Assembly: GCF_030532915.1 (NCBI RefSeq)
Contig: NZ_JAUNKD010000006.1
Location: 1-64,000 of the forward strand
DNA length: 64,000 nt
Origin: Capnocytophaga sp.
GTDB lineage: Bacteria > Bacteroidota > Bacteroidia > Flavobacteriales > Flavobacteriaceae
Direction of reading: 5' to 3'
Shown: in pieces, positions 53,702 through 63,102 of the stretch
Layout: each line of letters opens with the position of its first letter
Numbering within the stretch: position 1 is the stretch's first letter
Notes under the pieces: generated by a model
The model's database searches: none
What the model saw: only the letters and a program-made list of their open reading frames with translations
What the model was told of the DNA's origin: nothing
Position numbers and translations under genes: made by a program

Positions 53702-55264
53702 TCAATAAGGTACATCATCAGCCCCCGTATTAGGTGCTTGAAATGGTGAAGCCCCGAAAGCATCATTGGGTGACGGTAATTTAGGCGCTACATAATCGTC
53801 ATTCATTCGTGAGCCGAATTCTTGCGGCTCTGAAAACGCTGCGCCAAAGCCATCAAATTCATCTAAATTATCAAACTTTCCGTATTGCCCCAAAAACTTC
53901 AAACGAATGTTATCAAGCCCTCCGTTTCGGTGTTTGGCAACGATAAATTCCCCTTGATTGGCAGTTGATGAGCCGGCTTCATCATCCCACTCCATAATTT
54001 TGTAATATTCAGGACGATATATAAACGACACAATATCAGCATCTTGCTCAATAGCACCGGATTCCCTCAAATCAGATAGTTGCGGGCGTTTATGTCCGGG
54101 GCGCGATTCCACATTACGCGAAAGCTGTGAAAGGGCAATCACCGGAACGTCCAATTCCTTTGCCAAAGCCTTTAAATTTCGTGAAATGGTCGAGATTTCC
54201 TGCTCCCGATTTCCGGCACCTTTAGCTCCACCTGCCGTCATAAGTTGCAGATAATCAATGATTATTAATTTTATTCCGTATTGAGATGAAAGTCTGCGCG
54301 CTTTCGCTCTTAAATCAAAAATGGAAATAGAAGGTGTATCGTCAATGTACAGAGGCGCTTTTTCAAGGTCTTTCACCTTGGTGCTAAGCACGTGCCATTC
54401 GTGCGGTTCTAATTTTCCGGTACGCAATTTTTCAGATGAAAGCCCCGTTTCGGACGAGATTAAACGCGTAATCAGCTGAACGGAAGACATTTCCAGCGAA
54501 AAAAACGCTACCGGAATATTTTGTCCCACTGTAATATTTCGCGCCATTGAAAGGGTCAGCGCCGTTTTTCCCATACCGGGACGCGCCGCCACGATGATTA
54601 AATCACTGGCTTGCCAGCCCGAAGTAAGCTGGTCTAACTTGGTGAAACCCGAAGGAATGCCGCTAAACCCGTCGGTTTTGTTTGAAAGGTCTTGAATTTT
54701 CTTTAATGCCTTGATAACCAAATCACCGGCTGACTCACTGGAACGTTTCAAATTACCTTGTGCCACCTCGTAGAGTTTCGATTCGGCTGAATCCAAAAGG
54801 TCAAAAACATCTTTGGTTTCATCATATGCCTCTTCAATGACTTCCGATGAAATCTGAATCAGTCGGCGTTGAATAAACTTCTGCATAATGATACGCGCGT
54901 GAAACTCAATATGCGCCGATGACGACACCCGTTGCGTGAGTTGAATCAGGTAAAACTCGCCCCCCACCGCATCAAGCGTTCCGTTGCGGCGAAGTTGTTC
55001 CATTACTGTTAATAAATCAATGGGTTGCGATTGTTGAAAAAGTTCGGCGATTGCCTGATAGATAAGTTGATGCTGTTTTTTGTAAAATACCTCAGGGCTC
55101 AACACATCAATCACATCATCAACACCTTTCTTATCAATCATCATTGCCCCTAACACAACTTGTTCTATATTAACATCTTGCGGAGGTATTTTACCTCGCT
55201 CCAAGTTAACCATTGCAGGAGTGGCATTACTTTGCAACACTGGATAAATTTGCGTATCTTTCAT
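53702..55264 (-). CDS. dnaB: Replicative DNA helicase DnaB
   Basis: DnaB unwinds DNA at the replication fork. The 520-residue protein shows the N-terminal helical domain (PPQDVNIEQVVLGAMMIDKKGVDDVIDVL), a linker, and the RecA-like motor with Walker A in AARPGMGKTALTLS and LIIIDYLQLM as Walker B. LSQLSRNVESR and DLRESGAIEQDADIV are also conserved. No intein is present. It has a disordered C-terminal tail rich in Pro and Gly. It stands alone on the minus strand. Confidence 0.97.
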   Translation of the reverse strand: MKDTQIYPVLQSNATPAMVNLERGKIPPQDVNIEQVVLGAMMIDKKGVDDVIDVLSPEVFYKKQHQLIYQAIAELFQQSQPIDLLTVMEQLRRNGTLDAVGGEFYLIQLTQRVSSSAHIEFHARIIMQKFIQRRLIQISSEVIEEAYDETKDVFDLLDSAESKLYEVAQGNLKRSSESAGDLVIKALKKIQDLSNKTDGFSGIPSGFTKLDQLTSGWQASDLIIVAARPGMGKTALTLSMARNITVGQNIPVAFFSLEMSSVQLITRLISSETGLSSEKLRTGKLEPHEWHVLSTKVKDLEKAPLYIDDTPSISIFDLRAKARRLSSQYGIKLIIIDYLQLMTAGGAKGAGNREQEISTISRNLKALAKELDVPVIALSQLSRNVESRPGHKRPQLSDLRESGAIEQDADIVSFIYRPEYYKIMEWDDEAGSSTANQGEFIVAKHRNGGLDNIRLKFLGQYGKFDNLDEFDGFGAAFSEPQEFGSRMNDDYVAPKLPSPNDAFGASPFQAPNTGADDVPY

Positions 55265-55435
55265 AGTGCGAAATTAGAAAAAAAAAATAAAACTCACAGA
55301 TTGATTATAAACACAAGCTGTTAATAAGCTGTTGAACAATTGTTAATAACCCCGTCACACCTTGTTAAAACCTTGAAATGCTGCATTTGAAAATACAATA
55401 CGGAATGAGTTTAAACCGAAATTGTATGTCGATAA

Positions 55436-55466
55436 AAAAGAGGACGAAGTTTTTCCGCCCTCTTTT
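55436..55466. terminator. Terminator after accA
   Basis: AAAAGAGGACG (55436-55446) pairs with CGCCCTCTTTT (55456-55466) over 11 bp with one mismatch or G-U pair depending on strand, with T-rich flanks in both directions. It follows the accA stop by about 30 bases. The interval 55265-55435 upstream of dnaB contains no gene. Confidence 0.85.
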
Positions 55467-55496
55467 TTTGAAAACCAATTTAAAAACACAATCTAT

Positions 55497-56450
55497 TTAT
55501 TCTTTGAAAACTCCCATATTTAGGTACTTATCCATTCGCTTTTGAATAAGTTTTTCGGCAGGAAGTTTTTTGAGTTCATTATAGGTATCTAAAATCACTT
55601 TACGAACGGTTAAGAAAGTAGTTTCTCGGTCGCGATGTGCCCCACCGAGCGGTTCTTTGATGATTTCATCAACAAGTTTTAACTTTTTCATATCGGGGGC
55701 GGTGAGTTTTAGTGCTTCGGCGGCTTCTTTTTTATATTCCCAGCTTCGCCAAAGGATAGAGGAACACGACTCGGGCGAAATCACGGAATACCACGTATTT
55801 TCAAGCATATAAACACGGTCACCAATACCGATTCCCAAAGCTCCTCCGGAAGCTCCTTCGCCAATAATAAACACAATAACAGGCACTTTCAGTCGCGACA
55901 TTTCAAGTATGTTTCGGGCGATTGCCTCGCCTTGCCCGCGTTCTTCGGCTTCAATGCCGGGGAATGCACCGGGTGTATCTACCAAACAAACAATCGGGAT
56001 TCCGAATTTTTCAGCGGATTTCATCAATCGCAACGCCTTGCGATATCCTTCGGGGTTTGCCATACCGAAGTTGCGATACTGGCGCATTTTGGTATTCACA
56101 CCTTTTTGTTGCCCGATGAACAGAAAACTCTGATTTTCAATCTTTCCAAAGCCTCCAATCATCGCTTTGTCGTCTTTTACAGTGCGGTCACCGTGCAGTT
56201 CCAAAAACGTGTCGCCACAAAGGGCATTGATGTAATCGAGTGTATAGGGGCGGTCTAAGTGCCGTGATATTTGCACGCGCTGCCAAGGCGTTAAATTGCT
56301 GTAAATCTCTTTTTTAGTTTGGTTGAGCTTTTTTTCAATTTTTTTGCAGGCATCGGTCATATCCACATCACTCTCATCGCCAATCAAGGCACATTTCTGC
56401 ATCTGCTCTTCAAGCTCTTTGATAGGTAATTCAAAATCCAAGTATTCCAT
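55497..56450 (-). CDS. accA: Acetyl-CoA carboxylase carboxyltransferase subunit alpha
   Basis: AccA pairs with AccD to transfer carboxyl groups from biotin to acetyl-CoA. The 317 residues include the N-terminal helix ([20 protein letters not shown]), [47 protein letters not shown] and [38 protein letters not shown]. It lies 22 kb from accD, so the two subunits are not in one operon. It has a promoter upstream and a terminator downstream. Confidence 0.97.
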   Translation of the reverse strand: MEYLDFELPIKELEEQMQKCALIGDESDVDMTDACKKIEKKLNQTKKEIYSNLTPWQRVQISRHLDRPYTLDYINALCGDTFLELHGDRTVKDDKAMIGGFGKIENQSFLFIGQQKGVNTKMRQYRNFGMANPEGYRKALRLMKSAEKFGIPIVCLVDTPGAFPGIEAEERGQGEAIARNILEMSRLKVPVIVFIIGEGASGGALGIGIGDRVYMLENTWYSVISPESCSSILWRSWEYKKEAAEALKLTAPDMKKLKLVDEIIKEPLGGAHRDRETTFLTVRKVILDTYNELKKLPAEKLIQKRMDKYLNMGVFKE

Positions 56451-56482
56451 ACGGTCGATTTCTTTTTTGACTTATATTTGAG

Positions 56483-56515
56483 CAAAGGTACGAATTTTTT
56501 ACAAATACGCATCAA
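56483..56515 (-). promoter_or_regulatory. Promoter of accA
   Basis: On the minus strand TTG (56515-56513), a 22-base spacer and TACCTTTG (56490-56483) give a plausible promoter starting transcription about 25 bases before the accA ATG. Confidence 0.6.
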
Positions 56516-56633
56516 TTTACAATGAAATATTTTTTGAAAGCACACTAAAAGGAGGTTTTTCATCCATTCGAAAAACTATTAATTTTCAGAACATTAATCG
56601 CTAATCTAAAAAACTATGGGTATTCAATTAAAT

Positions 56634-56670
56634 CACAAAAAAATGAGCGATGCAATCGCCCATTTTTGTG
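56634..56670 (-). terminator. Terminator after recA
   Basis: GCGAT (56647-56651) pairs with ATCGC (56655-56659) and the stem extends, after one mismatch, through ATG/CAT and the A/T-rich flanks CACAAAAA and TTTTTGTG. It begins just past the recA stop. Confidence 0.75.
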
Positions 56671-56672
56671 TT

Positions 56673-57812
56673 TTATTCATCTGAATCATCATATTCATGA
56701 TCGTCATACGATTCATCATCAGCCTCTTGTTCGGCAACTTTTGAAACCGTTTTCTTTCCTTTTTTAGCCGGTTTTATCACACCGTCGTTATTTTTCAAAA
56801 ACTCCCTTACTTTGTTTTCAAGCTCTTCGGCTAATTCCGGATTGTCTTTCAGCAAGGCTTTCACGGTGTCGCGCCCTTGCCCGAGCTTAGTGTCTTGGTA
56901 ACTGAACCACGAACCACTTTTGGTAATGATATTGGCATCAACACCTATATCAATAATTTCACCGATTTTAGAGATTCCTTCGCCAAACATAATGTCAAAT
57001 TCAGCCGATTTAAACGGAGGCGCTACTTTATTTTTAACCACTTTTACTTTGGTTCGGTTTCCGATGATTTCGCCAGCTGAATCTTTGATTGTTCCGCCGC
57101 CTGCCTTGCGGATATCCAAACGCACGGAAGCGTAAAATTTCAAAGCGTTCCCACCGGTGGTGGTTTCCGGATTTCCAAAAGTTATTCCGATTTTATCACG
57201 CAATTGATTGATAAATATAACAATACAATTTGCTTTATTGACGCTTCCGGTTATTTTTCGCAATGCTTGCGACATCAATCGGGCGTGTACTCCCATTTTT
57301 GAGTCACCCATATCGCCTTCAATTTCACTTTTGGGCGTAAGTGCCGCTACCGAGTCGATAACAATCAAATCCACTGCATTTGAACGGATTAGCGCATCGG
57401 CAATTTCAAGGGCTTGCTCCCCGTGGTCGGGCTGTGAAACGTAGAGCGTGTTGATGTCTACTCCCAGTTTTTGAGCGTAAATACGGTCAAAAGCGTGTTC
57501 GGCATCAATGAACGCAGCTGTTCCGCCTGCTTTTTGAACTTCGGCGATGGCGTGCAGGGTGAGGGTGGTTTTCCCTGATGATTCGGGCCCGAATATTTCA
57601 ATGATGCGCCCTTTTGGATATCCTCCAACGCCCAAAGCTACGTCCAGCCCTACGGAACCTGTTGAAAATGTTTCGGTTTCTTCAACGGTGGCATTTCCTA
57701 ATTGCATCACGGTTCCTTTTCCGTATGCTTTATCTAATTTTTCAAGTGTTAGTTTCAGAGCATTTGCTTTTGCTTCGGCTGCACTTGTTTCTTTACTATC
57801 TTTCTTCGCCAT
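56673..57812 (-). CDS. recA: Recombinase RecA
   Basis: RecA forms filaments on single-stranded DNA, carries out strand exchange and triggers LexA-type cleavage where present. The 379 residues include Walker A GPESSGKT (75-82), [34 protein letters not shown] and loop [37 protein letters not shown]. The C-terminus carries a Lys-rich stretch (KPAKKGKKT) and then a strongly acidic tail ([15 protein letters not shown]), longer than in many RecA proteins. It stands alone, just downstream of the Wadjet operon on the same strand. Confidence 0.98.
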   Translation of the reverse strand: MAKKDSKETSAAEAKANALKLTLEKLDKAYGKGTVMQLGNATVEETETFSTGSVGLDVALGVGGYPKGRIIEIFGPESSGKTTLTLHAIAEVQKAGGTAAFIDAEHAFDRIYAQKLGVDINTLYVSQPDHGEQALEIADALIRSNAVDLIVIDSVAALTPKSEIEGDMGDSKMGVHARLMSQALRKITGSVNKANCIVIFINQLRDKIGITFGNPETTTGGNALKFYASVRLDIRKAGGGTIKDSAGEIIGNRTKVKVVKNKVAPPFKSAEFDIMFGEGISKIGEIIDIGVDANIITKSGSWFSYQDTKLGQGRDTVKALLKDNPELAEELENKVREFLKNNDGVIKPAKKGKKTVSKVAEQEADDESYDDHEYDDSDE

Positions 57813-57969
57813 TTTATTAAATCTTAACTATAAATTATAAGGTGGCTAAATTAGTGTATATTTTTCTGAAAAAAAAACTTTTTATCCAAAATTATTGATT
57901 ATACTGAAAATCAAAATATTAATTAATTTCAAAAATAGAAACAGATAACGTCATAACCCTCTAAAAAAA

Positions 57970-59124
57970 TCATTCGATTTTGGCAAAATAGGCATTGACA
58001 TAATCAAACGGGATTTTTTCCTGTTCCAAACACCAATTATTTTTTCGTAATTTGGTGTAAAGCAGCTGTTCTTGGGATGTTAAATTGAGTTGAACAGGCA
58101 TATCGGCGGGCGTTCCGAAATCATTTTCAAAGAATGTATCGAAAGTTTCGCTATCCATAAGAACACTTTTTGTGTGCGGAAAATACGCCCGAAATTGTGA
58201 TAAAATATCAAATCCTTGCACATCAATATCACCCCAGTAGCACAAGTCTGAATTGTGAAACCATTTCACATTTTTGAGATTCAAAACACCGTATCCGGAA
58301 CCAAAAATGGCAATCGTGCCGTTCATTTCAGGAAGTGTTAAGGTGGTGTAAAGCGTTGTTTTATTCTCAACTATCAGCACTTTTTTAACAGGTAGGCACA
58401 GTATTTCAAACTGATTAAGCAGCAACGCAAGGTCATCAACACCCGAAAAATGCGTATGTGCAATTGATTTATCAAGAATTTTAAACCGAATTTGCGGCTC
58501 ATTACATTTGAGATGAAACCTTTTTTCAAAATCTTTACTTGCTTTGTTTATGTACCTTTCAATCAGAATATCAAGCAATTCCTGAATTATCGTTTTATGT
58601 TCTTCAACAAACTTGGTATGGACTTTTATTGGCAATTCCCTAATGTAACGATTGGGCTGAGGATTTTCTTTAAAGTAGTGACAGACTTTCAAAATATCGT
58701 TCCACTTCGTTTCAAACTTAATAATTTTTTTAGGATTTTTAAGCATCCATTGTTGCAATTCAGGAAATTCATTGGCAATTTTTGTAACATTTTCTTTAAA
58801 TGCTGCCACTTCTTTTTCTTTGCCCAAAAATTTCAGGAAATCTTTTTCGCTATCAAAATAAATTGCCGTAGGAAAATCTTGCCTGCCCAAATATTTATCT
58901 TTTCGTTCTTGAAAATCAACCGTATAACCAAATCCTTTTTTCTCTTTGGATTGGCTGACGATTTGTTGAATTTCTTTTTCAAAGACCGGCAATGACCACT
59001 TCGTGGCGGTTTTATTACTGCGAATAACAATCCGCTCGAAAGGGATTTCCATTATAAATAGCTGCAAAAAGCCGTTGTAATATTTCCGTTCCGATTTTTC
59101 TCTAATCTCCTTAGGTGTAATCAT
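57970..59124 (-). CDS. jetD: Wadjet nuclease subunit JetD (DUF3322/DUF2220)
   Basis: JetD is the TOPRIM-type nuclease of Wadjet, which cuts plasmid DNA once the SMC complex has extruded it. The 384-residue protein has an N-terminal DUF3322-like part (about 1-190) and a C-terminal DUF2220 part. TOPRIM-like catalytic acids are visible: Glu253 in KVLIVENKTTL and D299/D301 in YWGDIDVQGF. It ends the operon jetA-jetB-jetC-jetD and overlaps jetC by four bases. The terminal position and the family pair identify the type I layout. Confidence 0.93.
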   Translation of the reverse strand: MITPKEIREKSERKYYNGFLQLFIMEIPFERIVIRSNKTATKWSLPVFEKEIQQIVSQSKEKKGFGYTVDFQERKDKYLGRQDFPTAIYFDSEKDFLKFLGKEKEVAAFKENVTKIANEFPELQQWMLKNPKKIIKFETKWNDILKVCHYFKENPQPNRYIRELPIKVHTKFVEEHKTIIQELLDILIERYINKASKDFEKRFHLKCNEPQIRFKILDKSIAHTHFSGVDDLALLLNQFEILCLPVKKVLIVENKTTLYTTLTLPEMNGTIAIFGSGYGVLNLKNVKWFHNSDLCYWGDIDVQGFDILSQFRAYFPHTKSVLMDSETFDTFFENDFGTPADMPVQLNLTSQEQLLYTKLRKNNWCLEQEKIPFDYVNAYFAKIE

Positions 59125-62100
59125 TTACCGACATATTTGCTTTTTTCTTCTTTGAATTGTTCAATAGGCATATCATACAACCAAGAATATTTTTCGTCTT
59201 TGCGCTCTACGTAATGCACAAACGAAATATCGTTTTCAACAATGTGGATATTGTCACTGGGCGTAACAACAAGTAACTGTAAATGAAGTTGTTTACAAAG
59301 ATTAATCAGGTAACGGGCTTTGTCTTCGTCTTGTGATTTAAACGCCTCGTCTATGGCGATAAATCGGAATGAATTGGCTTGCAAGCCTTCTTTTGTAAGC
59401 CCAAACTGGTAAGCAATTGCCGAACCCAAAATCGTGTAAGTGAGTTGTGCCTTTTCACCTCCTGAAAGTTGCCCCATTGCCTGATGCGTTTTTTCTTTTT
59501 GATGCGTTTCCTTATTGAATTCTTCGGCTTGATAACTATACCACGAACGCACGTCCATCACTTTTTTACGCCACTCTTCCGTATCCAATTTTTGAATAAA
59601 CGGCAAAATGTGGTACGTGAAGTGATACTCCCGCCCTTCAAGGGTTTTATCCATCTGATGCTCATTGGGCACGGCTTTTTCAAGCAAATTACGAAATTCT
59701 TTTATCTCATCATCTATTTTATTTTGAACAATGAGTTGAAGGTATGTTCCTTTTTGCCCTTCCTTAAAGTTAATTCCTTTGAGCGAATCATTCAAATGCC
59801 TGATATTTTCTTTGATGGAATCAGCCCAATTTTCAAAAAACATTCTGAAATCACCCACTTTATGCGTGATGGTTTCTTGCAGATAGGTATTAAATCGTGT
59901 TTCAAACCTTGGAAGGTCGTCTTTTTGAAGGGTTTGCAATTTTTCTTGGTACTCACTAATCAGTTCCAAATTTGTGGAATTGGGTAACGAATGCACATCG
60001 GAACGCCAATCTTTAAACTGATTTAAAATAGTTTCTGAGGGTTGTTTAAAGTCGTTAATTTTAATTTTTACTTCATCTTCATTTTTGCGCTTTTCATATT
60101 CAAGCTCTGTAATGGTTTTTTGGTTCACGTCTTGAAAACTTTTGCGTTTCGCTTCAAAATCAGTGTATGAAATTTCGTGTAAATCAACATTTTGCGCTTC
60201 AAAATCAGTTACATCAACAACGCCTAACATCCGGCAAATTTGCTGATTTTGGTCTATGGAAACCTTAATATTTTTTTGATTTTCCTCAATTTGAAAAATT
60301 TCTCGATTTTTATTTTCAAGTTCAACTTCCGAAAGTTGTTTTAAATCCGTTCGAACTTTGAGCAACTGCTCTTGCAACTGTTTCAAGCGATTATTGGTTG
60401 TTTCAAGCGCTTTTTTTGCTTCGGTTTTTTCGTGAATTTCAGAGGCATACGTTTGCCAATCAATTTCTTCGTGTTTATCAAACATTGAAAATAAGTTATG
60501 GCATTCATCTTTAAACGCCTCTAAATCTTTCAATTGACTATTTTTATGGGCAATTGCTTTTTGGTTTTGGGTTTGCTCATTTTGCAAATGGATTAATTCC
60601 TTTTTTAAAACGGCTAATTTTTCGGTGTTGTCCCAACCCAAAACATAATTTTCTTTTCGGTTGATGTGCGGGCGGTCATCTTTTTCGTGTCGTCCTTTTT
60701 TGAATTTTATCAATCCGTTTTGCGTAATTGCCATTTCAGGATAGCGGTTAAACTCCTGTAAATCATCTACACACACAAAATCAAATTGGTTTTCTAAATA
60801 ATTTTCAATCCAATCGTAATAAGTTGTTTGGGCTTTAATTTCAATTTTGCGGACTAACGACTTCTCACCTACATCACTGGTTCTTAGATTTTTAAGATAA
60901 TTCTGCGCTTCGTGTTTATCATACCGAATCCTTCCCTTCAAGTTATTTGAATTAACATACTGATTTACTGCAAAATAATACTTTTCAGGAACCACCAACC
61001 GCAACGCCAAATTGTGCAGCACTTTTTCAATGGAAGCTTCCCACGCCAACTCGGTTTCCTTCACTTTGATAAGTTCACCAATAAACGGAATTTCATCACG
61101 GGTTGCCCCTACGTGTGCAATAATTTCATCGCGTATTTGGGCTTCACGTCCGGTGATATTATTTTTATTTTTACGAAGCGTCTGAATGGTATCTACTAAA
61201 CTATCAGATAATTGCGCAAGCTCATCACCTTTATTTTTCAGGCTTCGAAGCCCTTCGGTTTCAGCGTCCATTTTTTGTTGCGTGCTTTGTTTTAATGTTT
61301 GGGCTTTTTCCTGATTGGCATAAAATTTTTTCCGGTCGGGATTGATATCCAAACCGATAAGTTGTGCAATTTTGTTGTAACGATCCAGTTTTTGGCTTTT
61401 ATCGTTTTTTAAAATTTGAAGATTTTTAATTTCCTTTTCCAATTCTCTGACCTTACCGCCAACCTCATCTTTTTCAATGGCGATGAATATGGTTCGTTCC
61501 TCCTGTTTTAAAACGTCTTCTTTATGCCGAAGTGCTTGCAACTCATCTCTAAGTCGTTGTAATTCATTACTTGATTTCACTAACTCTGCTTCTGCCAATG
61601 CCACGCCTTTTTGTGCAAACCAATAAACGGCTGTTTCCCTTGATTTTTCCAAACGCTGCAAATCGGCATTAATTTGGGCAAGTTTGGTGGCAATTGCATC
61701 AATGGGAATGAGTTGTTTAATTTGCTCTTTGGCTTTCTCGATGTTGGTTTTGGCATCGATGAGCGTGTTAAAGCTCTCTTTAAGTTCAATAAAGGCTTCT
61801 TCTGAATTTTTTCCGTTTTCGGTGTATTCTTCCAGCATATTAATACGGATAAAATCATCCAAATCTTCCAGCATTTTCACACCAACTACCTGATTGAAAA
61901 GACTTAACGCTTTCACTGAACGCATCCCGAAAAGGTTTGCCATTCGTTGTGCGTATGCCTTGGGACCATCCAAAAATTCAACTTTCTTTTTGTTTGAATT
62001 GGAATTGTATTTTTTGTCGAGCATTTTTTTCCAATTTCCTTTGGAATCGAACTTATTAAAATCATTGCTGATTTCCAACGGAATATGAGCAATACCAAAT

Positions 62101-62540
62101 TGCCTGCGGAGTTCGTTACTGCCCGTAAACCAGCGCACCTGAAAGAGCGTTACTTGCTTTTGATTGGCGTTTGCAAACGAAGCCAAAATAACGGAATAGG
62201 TGTTTGTTGAGCGCAGTTTTTGCGTTGAAGTTGAAGTTTTTCCTTCTTCCTGAATATTTCCGTAATGCCCTAACACATAGGTTTCTTCGGTACGGTCGCC
62301 TTTTTTTTCAACACCCGACGATTGGTTGTAAAAACGGTCGCGCTTTGCCGGAACCATCAGCGTGAGCAGTGCGTCAATAAACGTACTTTTGCCCGAGGCA
62401 TTCGCACCGGTTAAAAGCGAATTATTGCCCTGTGGTTGTATTCTGAACACTTTTTCATCAAAAGTTCCCCAGTTAAAAACCTCCATATATTGCAGCCTAA
62501 AACCGGCTGTGTCGGAACTTGTACTAAACAGACTGAGCAT
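59121..62540 (-). CDS. jetC: Wadjet SMC ATPase JetC (MukB-like)
   Basis: JetC is the SMC motor that binds and extrudes DNA loops. The 1139 residues have a head at both ends: Walker A G45-ANASGKST53 near the N-terminus, the ABC signature LSGGE (1025-1029), and Walker B ending D1064-E1065 in FRFIAIDEAF. Between them are two long coiled-coil arms (about 230-480 and 640-960) broken by a hinge-like globular region (about 480-640). It belongs with MukB and SbcC-like ATPases. It overlaps jetB by 17 bases and jetD by four. Confidence 0.95.
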   Translation of the reverse strand: MLSLFSTSSDTAGFRLQYMEVFNWGTFDEKVFRIQPQGNNSLLTGANASGKSTFIDALLTLMVPAKRDRFYNQSSGVEKKGDRTEETYVLGHYGNIQEEGKTSTSTQKLRSTNTYSVILASFANANQKQVTLFQVRWFTGSNELRRQFGIAHIPLEISNDFNKFDSKGNWKKMLDKKYNSNSNKKKVEFLDGPKAYAQRMANLFGMRSVKALSLFNQVVGVKMLEDLDDFIRINMLEEYTENGKNSEEAFIELKESFNTLIDAKTNIEKAKEQIKQLIPIDAIATKLAQINADLQRLEKSRETAVYWFAQKGVALAEAELVKSSNELQRLRDELQALRHKEDVLKQEERTIFIAIEKDEVGGKVRELEKEIKNLQILKNDKSQKLDRYNKIAQLIGLDINPDRKKFYANQEKAQTLKQSTQQKMDAETEGLRSLKNKGDELAQLSDSLVDTIQTLRKNKNNITGREAQIRDEIIAHVGATRDEIPFIGELIKVKETELAWEASIEKVLHNLALRLVVPEKYYFAVNQYVNSNNLKGRIRYDKHEAQNYLKNLRTSDVGEKSLVRKIEIKAQTTYYDWIENYLENQFDFVCVDDLQEFNRYPEMAITQNGLIKFKKGRHEKDDRPHINRKENYVLGWDNTEKLAVLKKELIHLQNEQTQNQKAIAHKNSQLKDLEAFKDECHNLFSMFDKHEEIDWQTYASEIHEKTEAKKALETTNNRLKQLQEQLLKVRTDLKQLSEVELENKNREIFQIEENQKNIKVSIDQNQQICRMLGVVDVTDFEAQNVDLHEISYTDFEAKRKSFQDVNQKTITELEYEKRKNEDEVKIKINDFKQPSETILNQFKDWRSDVHSLPNSTNLELISEYQEKLQTLQKDDLPRFETRFNTYLQETITHKVGDFRMFFENWADSIKENIRHLNDSLKGINFKEGQKGTYLQLIVQNKIDDEIKEFRNLLEKAVPNEHQMDKTLEGREYHFTYHILPFIQKLDTEEWRKKVMDVRSWYSYQAEEFNKETHQKEKTHQAMGQLSGGEKAQLTYTILGSAIAYQFGLTKEGLQANSFRFIAIDEAFKSQDEDKARYLINLCKQLHLQLLVVTPSDNIHIVENDISFVHYVERKDEKYSWLYDMPIEQFKEEKSKYVGK

Positions 62541-63102
62541 ACGCTTGCAATTTTGTTTTAAAATCCTGTAATATATCCAGTGTTATCTTCTCTTTGATAA
62601 TGCGATGAATGCGGTATTTTGTCTCGCCGTCTTTTTTGCCGACTTCTTTTAAAAAGCCCAGTTCCACCGCATTACGAATGTATTTATCCAAATCTTTCTG
62701 AAATTTCAGTTTGTTGTACCCTTCTTGCAAGAAGAGCATTAACTCGTCTTTAATTTCAACATCGGTTATAAATTTTTCGGTGGTAAGTTGAGTTGGATTG
62801 CTGTCAAAATCTTCCAAACTTTGGCGCAAAACCACCAAAACAATTGAAGTTTCAAACCCGATTTGCCGCCTTTGCACCAAACCGAGCGTATTGCCCTCAC
62901 TGTCTTCAAGTTGTTTTACAAAAGCAAAACCTTCTTCTTTTTTAACGATGAGTTCCAGCCCTATTTGATTAATATATTTCTGAATTTCAGACTGATAATT
63001 AATTACATCGTCCCAAAGGTTTGAATTGCGTTCAATGGGCGACCTGAGCAACCGCACAATCGCCTTGCTGTATGGTTTGATATGTTCTTCTAAATGATTC
63101 AT
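62524..63102 (-). CDS. jetB: Wadjet kite subunit JetB (MukE-like, DUF4194)
   Basis: A 192-residue winged-helix protein of the DUF4194 family, the MukE counterpart that links the kleisin to the SMC. Supporting features are the segment LLRSPIERNSNLWDDVINYQSEIQKYINQIGLEL, the QRRQIGFETSIVLVVLRQSL motif, and a C-terminal winged helix (FLKEVGKKDGETKYRIHRII). It overlaps jetA by four bases and jetC by 17, indicating one tightly coupled operon. Confidence 0.92.
   Translation of the reverse strand: MNHLEEHIKPYSKAIVRLLRSPIERNSNLWDDVINYQSEIQKYINQIGLELIVKKEEGFAFVKQLEDSEGNTLGLVQRRQIGFETSIVLVVLRQSLEDFDSNPTQLTTEKFITDVEIKDELMLFLQEGYNKLKFQKDLDKYIRNAVELGFLKEVGKKDGETKYRIHRIIKEKITLDILQDFKTKLQAYAQSV

Noticed and set aside
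55320-55360. DnaA boxes or an origin beside dnaB
   Set aside because: Two TGTTAATAA copies differ from the TTATCCACA consensus at two positions and no DUE-like array or dnaA gene is present.
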